In this document: piece by piece, positions 6,785-10,669 of the stretch
How the letters are laid out: the number at the start of each line of letters is the position of its first letter
How positions within the stretch are numbered: the stretch's first letter is position 1
DNA from: Termitomyces sp. T153
Taxonomy: Eukaryota > Basidiomycota > Agaricomycetes > Agaricales > Lyophyllaceae
Assembly: GCA_018296165.2 (NCBI GenBank)
Contig: JACKQL020000304.1
Span: forward strand, 1-10,669
Length of the DNA stretch: 10,669 nucleotides
Direction: 5' to 3'
The notes under the pieces: generated by a model
Database searches by the model: none
What the model was told of the DNA's origin: nothing
The model's input: the letters and a program-made list of their open reading frames with translations, nothing else
Program-made: the position numbers and the translations under genes

Positions 6785-7336
6785 GTGAAAAACTCTGTTA
6801 CATTAAGGAAAAGAGAAACTAGGACCAATAGCAGTGGTTCAAAGTCCTTTTTGCCTGACCCTGAAACCTTACTCAGAAAGAGAAAACTTCAGACTGAGAA
6901 AGTAATTTCAAGCTTACTCAAAGAACTGTACCCTACTACTCAACCAGTTTCTACTGCCTCAATTATGGAGCAAAATATCAGATACAAACTACCACTGCCT
7001 GACAGCAGGGATGCACCTAAGTTTAAGCACACTGAGCCCTCTGAAGTTCGTTGCTTTTTACAAAGGATGATCTCTCTGTTTGAGCATGCTGGGATCCAAG
7101 GAGATAAAGAAAGGAAAAAGAGAATCTTGGAGTATGTGGATGCTCAGACTGAACAGGAATGGCTGGGCTTTGATTCCTTTGGAGATGACTATACTTGGTC
7201 TGCTTTTGAGAAAGAGATCAAGGAGTCTTATCCAGAAGCAGTGGATGACACAGGTAGTGTTGCAAACCTGAACAGAATCTGCAGAGAACATGCCAGACTT
7301 AGTAGGAATGACACTACAGAATCCATTCTCTCATAA
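6785..7336 (+). CDS. Gypsy Gag, N-terminal segment (matrix/capsid-like)
   Basis: Gag assembles the particle around element RNA. The segment is open from 6725; it contains GTG at 6785, and the first ATG is at 6965 (residue 61). From there the sequence (LPLPDSRDAPKFKHTEPSEV, FLQRMISLFEHAG, KKRILEYVDAQTEQEWLGF, WSAFEKEIKESYPEA) follows the retrotransposon Gag pattern of basidiomycete gypsy elements: a DAPKF-type start of the capsid domain, then helices ending in a WxxF...YP motif. The first 60 residues are basic and Ser/Thr-rich, without recognised homology. The frame ends at TAA 7334-7336 in mid-domain, and homology continues one frame back (IRKFRAEAKKL, from about 7333). The frames overlap at 7312-7336. 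A CT-repeat slip (CTCTC at 7328-7332) would explain it simply, so I lean to an indel at this first junction. Confidence 0.8.
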   Translation: MKNSVTLRKRETRTNSSGSKSFLPDPETLLRKRKLQTEKVISSLLKELYPTTQPVSTASIMEQNIRYKLPLPDSRDAPKFKHTEPSEVRCFLQRMISLFEHAGIQGDKERKKRILEYVDAQTEQEWLGFDSFGDDYTWSAFEKEIKESYPEAVDDTGSVANLNRICREHARLSRNDTTESILS

Positions 7337-7362
7337 GAAAATTTAGAGCTGAGGCTAAGAAG

Positions 7363-8256
7363 TTGGCTAATGTCACTGGGAATGGGTCTCTGGTAGACAA
7401 ATTCCTGGGGTGCTTTACACCAGCTTTTGGAGATGTGATTGAGGAGAGGTTGATCAGTAGATATGGCCACTACAAAGACCCTGCTAGGAATAGGCACAAG
7501 GACAACAAGTATGACCTATCAGAAGTGCTGACAGTAGTGGGGACCTTGATAGATGGTGGTACTGTAAGGAGCCCTAGAGAGGAGAAAATAGAAAAAAGGG
7601 AAACTAGTAGGGGGGACATTAAGGAGGAGGAAGTGGAGGAGAAAATGGCTCATCTCCAAGATGCTGTGGTTACCATTGGGAAACAAATGGGGAGCATCCA
7701 GAGCACCATGCAAGCTTTGCAAGCTGGTCAGTTGGGCATGCACAATACCTTCTTAAATACCAAAGGAAGCCAGGGTATAAGGACAGAAGGGCCTCCTACA
7801 TTTCCAACTTCTGGGAGAAGTGGTGTTACTTGCTTCTATTGTTGGCAAACTGGACATAGAATCTCAGAGTGTGAAGTCATCAAGGGAGATGTACAAAAAG
7901 GATGGATCATCCTATTGGAAGGGAGAGCCAGACTACCTAATGGTGCTCCTTTACCTAGGGATCCTGCTGGTATATCTCCTCATGCTAGACTAGCACAAGT
8001 ACATGATAAGCAGGTGAATATGTACTTTGGATGGCCAGAAGATGACTCTCCAGAGGCAGTCACTTACTCTACCTATGTAAACTCTGCTAGGGACACAAGG
8101 GATGACATGTTAGAGCACATTCAATATAAGGAGTCAGACCGCTTGGGAGACTTGGAGAAAGGTTTCAATAAAATGGCTGAGATGCTCAGTGTGTTGATCA
8201 ACACTAGAAACACAGCCAGTCCTGAGGGACAGAAATCTTCCTCTAAGGATTTTTAA
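7363..8256 (+). CDS. Gypsy Gag, C-terminal segment (capsid end, coiled coil, CCHC nucleocapsid)
   Basis: The frame is open from 7312 and contains no early ATG; TTG at 7363 is merely the first alternative start, and the segment is really a continuation of Gag. Residues 1-65 finish the capsid-like region (VDKFLGCFTPAFGDVIEERL). Residues 68-93 are highly charged. About 91-127 look helical and coiled-coil forming (EEKMAHLQDAVVTIGKQM). A nucleocapsid zinc knuckle C-x2-C-x4-H-x4-C follows at Cys157, Cys160, His165 and Cys170 (7831-7872). After it comes the typical linker GWIILLEGRARLPNGAPLPRD, then a polar tail to KSSSKDF. The stop TAA at 8254-8256 lies in GATTTTTAA; the protease frame, one base back, opens only at 8247, so any recoding must occur within ten bases. 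Confidence 0.85.
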   Translation: MANVTGNGSLVDKFLGCFTPAFGDVIEERLISRYGHYKDPARNRHKDNKYDLSEVLTVVGTLIDGGTVRSPREEKIEKRETSRGDIKEEEVEEKMAHLQDAVVTIGKQMGSIQSTMQALQAGQLGMHNTFLNTKGSQGIRTEGPPTFPTSGRSGVTCFYCWQTGHRISECEVIKGDVQKGWIILLEGRARLPNGAPLPRDPAGISPHARLAQVHDKQVNMYFGWPEDDSPEAVTYSTYVNSARDTRDDMLEHIQYKESDRLGDLEKGFNKMAEMLSVLINTRNTASPEGQKSSSKDF

Positions 8257-8268
8257 ATAACTCAATGA
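8249..8268 (+). promoter_or_regulatory. Gag/PR frame-junction motif (candidate -1 recoding site)
   Basis: The sequence is ATTTTTAAATAACTCAATGA. Gag reads GAT TTT TAA here; the protease frame reads GGA TTT TTA AAT. A tRNA on TTT (8251-8253) can slip back one base and pair again with TTT, with the stop codon in the A site. It is not a textbook X-XXY-YYZ heptamer. The ATG at 8265 also opens the protease frame eight bases after the stop, so re-initiation is an alternative. Nearly the same sequence recurs at the PR/RT junction (9287-9303). Confidence 0.4.
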
Positions 8269-9293
8269 AGGCAATCAGGAAAGAGGCATCTCAACCAGGA
8301 GTATCCTCATTGCCAGAGAGAACCCCTGAAAAACCCTGGAAAGAAAAGCTAACTCTGGTGATTCCACCTAGAGTTGCACCAAAACTGGACCTACCTTTTG
8401 AGAAGGTTCCAGCCCTCAATGAGGGACCAGACTTGCCAGTGCAGGACACTGTTAAAAGTTCCTTAACAGGAACAAAGAGGAAGGAGTGGGATAGGACCAT
8501 TGATAAGCTCTGGGAGGCTACTGTACCTTTCAGTACTGGAGAACTGTTAGATGTGGCTCCTGGATTAAGGGAGGCAATGATACAAAAATTGACTCTCAAA
8601 TCAGGGACTCAGTCTAGGGATCCCAATATCCCAAGAGTAGCAGTTCAACAGCAGACTGTAAGGGAGAAGAAACCACCTGACAAAGTAGATGTCAATGACC
8701 TACCAATGGCAACCTATTTCATTGCAGATGGAACACAGGATGATTTGCCTACTGGTGCAGTAGTGCATCAGGATTGTGTAGCCACTTACTTGGAAAATAT
8801 CCCTCCAGGAGAAAAGCCAGTAGTGGTGTATGTGGCAAGAGATTTGCAAGTGTTGAGATCCTTGAACTCCATTGTCAATCAGAGGGGACAAGTAGAGACA
8901 ATTCTAGATAGTGGTTCTCAGATAGTCTGTATAGCACTAGATGAGGCACTTCGTTTAGGATTGACTTGGGATCCAGACATATGCTTAAGGATGGAGAGTG
9001 CCAACAGTCAAGTGAATACATCAGTTGGTTTAGCCAAAAATGTGCCATTTACTTTTGCTGAAGGCTTCACCATTTATCTACAAGTGCATATCTTTGTCAA
9101 GCCAGCTTATACTGTCTTGTTGGGTTGTCCATTTGACACACTGACAGAGAGCAACATACAAAACCTTCAAGATGGCAGTGCCATCATAACTATCAGAGAT
9201 CCTAATACTGGTTGCTGGACAGCCCTGCCCACTCTTCAAAGAGGGAAGGTGCCAAAGGCAGGTGTTGGAGGAGATAGTGATCCAAAATTTTAA
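8265..9293 (+). CDS. Gypsy aspartic protease (retropepsin-like) segment
   Basis: It processes Gag-Pol. ATG 8265 is the first start in this frame, and the frame is open from 8247. Residues 1-190 are a polar, Pro/Lys-rich linker without a clear fold. The retropepsin domain covers about 200-320: ETILDSGSQIV carries the catalytic Asp-Ser-Gly (Asp215 to Gly217, about 8907-8915), and TVLLGCPF (283-290) carries the hydrophobic-Leu-Gly motif that ends retropepsins. ANSQVNTSVGLAKNVPF and ITIRDPNTG match the protease region of basidiomycete gypsy elements, several of which have Asp-Gly after the Asp where this has Ser-Gly. The segment ends at TAA 9291-9293 just after the domain, and RT follows one frame back. 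Having the protease in a reading frame of its own between Gag and RT is unusual for fungal gypsy elements, which commonly use one or two ORFs. Confidence 0.87.
   Translation: MKAIRKEASQPGVSSLPERTPEKPWKEKLTLVIPPRVAPKLDLPFEKVPALNEGPDLPVQDTVKSSLTGTKRKEWDRTIDKLWEATVPFSTGELLDVAPGLREAMIQKLTLKSGTQSRDPNIPRVAVQQQTVREKKPPDKVDVNDLPMATYFIADGTQDDLPTGAVVHQDCVATYLENIPPGEKPVVVYVARDLQVLRSLNSIVNQRGQVETILDSGSQIVCIALDEALRLGLTWDPDICLRMESANSQVNTSVGLAKNVPFTFAEGFTIYLQVHIFVKPAYTVLLGCPFDTLTESNIQNLQDGSAIITIRDPNTGCWTALPTLQRGKVPKAGVGGDSDPKF
8270..8314 (+). other. Predicted hairpin downstream of the Gag/PR junction
   Basis: GGCAATCAGG (8270-8279) can pair with CCTCATTGCC (8305-8314): six base pairs, one C-C mismatch, three base pairs, with a 25-base loop. 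It starts 13 bases after the Gag stop, somewhat farther than the usual 5-9 base spacer of -1 frameshift stimulators. The large loop makes it only moderately convincing. Confidence 0.3.
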
Positions 9294-10669
9294 ATCTCAA
9301 TGATCTGGTCAGTGACCAGGGAGAGGTGGCAGTGATGATTGGGGAGAAGGAGAATGGTGAAGTAATGGTGACTGGATACACTATAAATCATAGTAGATTC
9401 AAGAACCAGGAGTTGAGAAATGTGTACCTGCAGGCCTCTGCTGCAGAGGGAGATGTGGGAGGAAGAGATGAGAAGACATTAGCAGCCTATCTAAATGGGC
9501 AGCTGTGTCAGATACCAGAGAAGTTAGAAGAAATCTTAGTACAGCAGGGAAGCCTAGAGTTAGAAGCAGGTGTGGGGGAAACTGCACAAGTATTTTCTAA
9601 GAAATACAAACCTGTTGCTAGAAAGGTGAAACCTGTACTAGGAACCTCTCCTGAGGAGTTTAGAATTGAAAGGTATATCACTGGGGATCCACTAGCAGAC
9701 ATGCCACAGTTAGACCCAAGCCCACCTGATTTCAAATCCATAGGGAGGTACACTGCTGAGGGCAAGGAGATCATTGACCAAGCACATAGTGATGGTTTCT
9801 TGTGGCCAGAGGAGATGAAGGCAGTACATCATCTAATGATGCTGCAGAATAGGGCTTTTGCATGGGATGATCCTCAAAGAGGTAGGCTCAAGGAGGAATT
9901 CTTCCCTCCTGTAGTGATGCCAGTAATTCCTCACACCCCCTGGGTATTGAGGAACATTCCCATTGCTCCTGGACTCAGAGATAAAATCTGCCAGATGATA
10001 AAGCAGAAAATTGAGGCAGGAGTGTATGAGCCATCCAACTCTTCATACAGATCCCAGTGGTTCACAGTATTGAAGAAGGATGGTGAAAGTTTGAGGATAG
10101 TTCACAGCTTGGAACCTTTAAACAAAGTGACCATAGCACATTCTGGATTGCCACCAGCAACTGAAGAGTTGGCTAGTCATTTTGCTGGCAGAGCTTGTGG
10201 AGGAATCTTTGACTTGTATGTGGGATATGATGAGAGAGTGTTGGATGTGAAGTCTAGGGACTATACCACCTTCCAGACACCCTTTGGTGCTCTAAGGTTG
10301 GTAACCCTGCCAATGGGCTGGACAAATTCAGTACCAATCTTTCATGATGACATTACCTTCATCTTGAAAGATGAGATACCTCATGTAACTTGGCCATATA
10401 TTGATGATGTGCCAATCAGAGGCCCACCTCATAGGTATGAGTTGCCAGATGGAGGCTATGAATTTATCCCAGAAAATCCAGGCATTAGGAGATTTGTATG
10501 GGAACATCTGCAGAATGTAAACAGAGTGTTACAAAGAATCAAATATGCTGGAGGAACTTTTTCTGGGAAGAAGTCAGTAGTCTGTGCAGATGAGATTGTA
10601 GTGGTTGGACACAGGTGTTCCTATGAGGGACAGAAACCTGAGACCAAGCGGTTGGCCATTGTTATGGGG
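9281..10669 (+). CDS. Gypsy reverse transcriptase (Pol), incomplete at window edge
   Basis: The frame is open from 9281 with no stop to the end of the window (463 codons); the first ATG is at 9335. The N-terminal 100 residues are acidic and variable, then KKYKPVARKVKPV (about 9599-9637) marks the block that precedes RT in this family. RT blocks follow: FFPPVVMPVIPHTPW, IEAGVYEPSNSSYRSQWFTV, LKKDGESLRIVHSLEPLN, IFDLYVGYDE (motif A; catalytic Asp at 10211-10213), TTFQTPFGALRLVTLPMGW (motif B region) and YIDDV (motif C; Asp pair at 10403-10408). It continues through IPENPGIRRFVWEHLQ and GGTFSGKKSVVC to VVVGHRCSYEG. All RT catalytic aspartates are present. RNase H and integrase would lie downstream. 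No indel or nonsense codon is seen in the RT, which suggests it was functional recently. Confidence 0.92.
9287..9303 (+). promoter_or_regulatory. PR/RT frame-junction motif (candidate -1 recoding site)
   Basis: The sequence is ATTTTAAATCTCAATGA, identical to the Gag/PR junction motif at 8249-8268 except for one fewer T and a missing AA. The protease frame reads CCA AAA TTT TAA; the RT frame, open from 9281, reads AAA ATT TTA AAT. Slippage of Lys-tRNA from AAA (9285-9287) to AAA (9284-9286) pairs fully, while TTT to ATT leaves a first-position mismatch, so it is not a canonical heptamer. The ATG at 9300 is in the protease frame, so re-initiation there would not give RT. Confidence 0.4.
9305..9319 (+). 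other. Perfect 6-bp hairpin downstream of the PR/RT junction
   Basis: CTGGTC (9305-9310) and GACCAG (9314-9319) pair perfectly around the three-base loop AGT, with four of six pairs G-C. It starts 11 bases after the protease stop codon. Its position is close to where -1 frameshift stimulators sit, which supports, but does not prove, programmed recoding. Confidence 0.4.

Larger units (their letters stand above)
6785..10669 (+). mobile_element. Ty3/gypsy LTR retrotransposon, 5' part (gag-PR-RT), runs off the window
   Basis: The order is Gag with capsid-like region and CCHC knuckle, aspartic protease, and reverse transcriptase with YIDD. RNase H, integrase and the 3' LTR must lie to the right of the window. 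The RT and protease wording (FDLYVGYDE, PFGALRL, GWTNSV, LLGCPFD, ITIRDPNTG) matches gypsy elements widespread in Agaricomycete genomes. The four coding segments are in frames 2, 1, 0 and 2 in that order, so each boundary is a -1 step. CpG is almost absent (about four in 3,885 bases by eye), and arginine is written almost wholly as AGA/AGG. No nonsense codon lies inside any domain. The left limit is uncertain (the frame is open from 6725) and no 5' LTR is visible. Confidence 0.92.

Noticed and set aside
6588..6788. A 66-codon plus-strand frame just before Gag
   Set aside because: No recognisable content; it spans the likely border between the two elements and is not in the Gag frame.
7337..7348. 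AAAATTTA as a slippery site for the Gag-N to Gag-C shift
   Set aside because: It lies after the TAA of the upstream frame, so ribosomes would already have stopped; a CT-run indel explains the shift better.
9300..9302. ATG in the PR/RT junction as an RT start codon
   Set aside because: It is in the protease frame, not the RT frame, and soon meets a stop.
7228..9774. Minus-strand frames opposite Gag, protease and RT
   Set aside because: Antisense shadows of the gypsy genes, which have clear motifs on the plus strand.
1..10669. CRISPR array, prokaryotic operon or anti-phage system
   Set aside because: There are no regularly spaced direct repeats, and all recognisable coding belongs to eukaryotic retrotransposon families.

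Overview
The window contains no recognisable host gene. It holds two retrotransposons arranged head to head, and both belong to families I associate with Agaricomycete (mushroom-forming basidiomycete) genomes. That assignment rests on family resemblance recalled from memory (the ORF1 zinc knuckle followed by a CPFP-x-x-PGW block, the EN-RT-RNase H LINE layout, and the FDLYVG / PFGALRL / YIDDV gypsy RT), not on a database search.

Minus strand, about 1-6550 (possibly to about 6727): a nearly full-length non-LTR (LINE) element read right to left. It has ORF1 (6533-5814, CCHC knuckle and Arg/Gly-rich tail), a spacer of about 0.4 kb, and ORF2 (about 5389-202). ORF2 carries an APE-type endonuclease, a LINE reverse transcriptase, a Cys-rich block, an RNase H-like fold and a C-terminal zinc-knuckle region. 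A short 3' UTR with a hairpin and an A-rich, AAAT-like tail (37-1) follows. ORF2 is broken by two in-frame TGA codons (4367-4369 and 1444-1446) and one frameshift (about 3034-3047), so this copy is dead as it stands. Its EN and RT catalytic residues are still present, whereas all four expected RNase H catalytic acids are substituted.

Plus strand, about 6725/6785-10669: the 5' part of a Ty3/gypsy LTR retrotransposon, running off the right edge in the RT domain. It contains Gag (capsid-like region, coiled coil, CCHC knuckle), an aspartic protease (DSG) and RT through YIDD and beyond. No LTR or primer-binding site could be identified upstream. The coding order is normal, but it is spread over four segments, each stepping -1 in frame. 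Gag/PR and PR/RT change frame at two copies of nearly the same 17-20 nt motif, each followed by a predicted hairpin. This resembles retroviral gag-pro-pol recoding, although independent indels remain possible. The same 3.9 kb has only about four CpG dinucleotides and no internal nonsense codon, while the adjacent LINE has ordinary CpG content.

The main candidates for something unusual are the repeated frame-junction motif with hairpins, the CpG-emptied but open gypsy reading frames, and the LINE RNase H-like domain lacking its catalytic tetrad.
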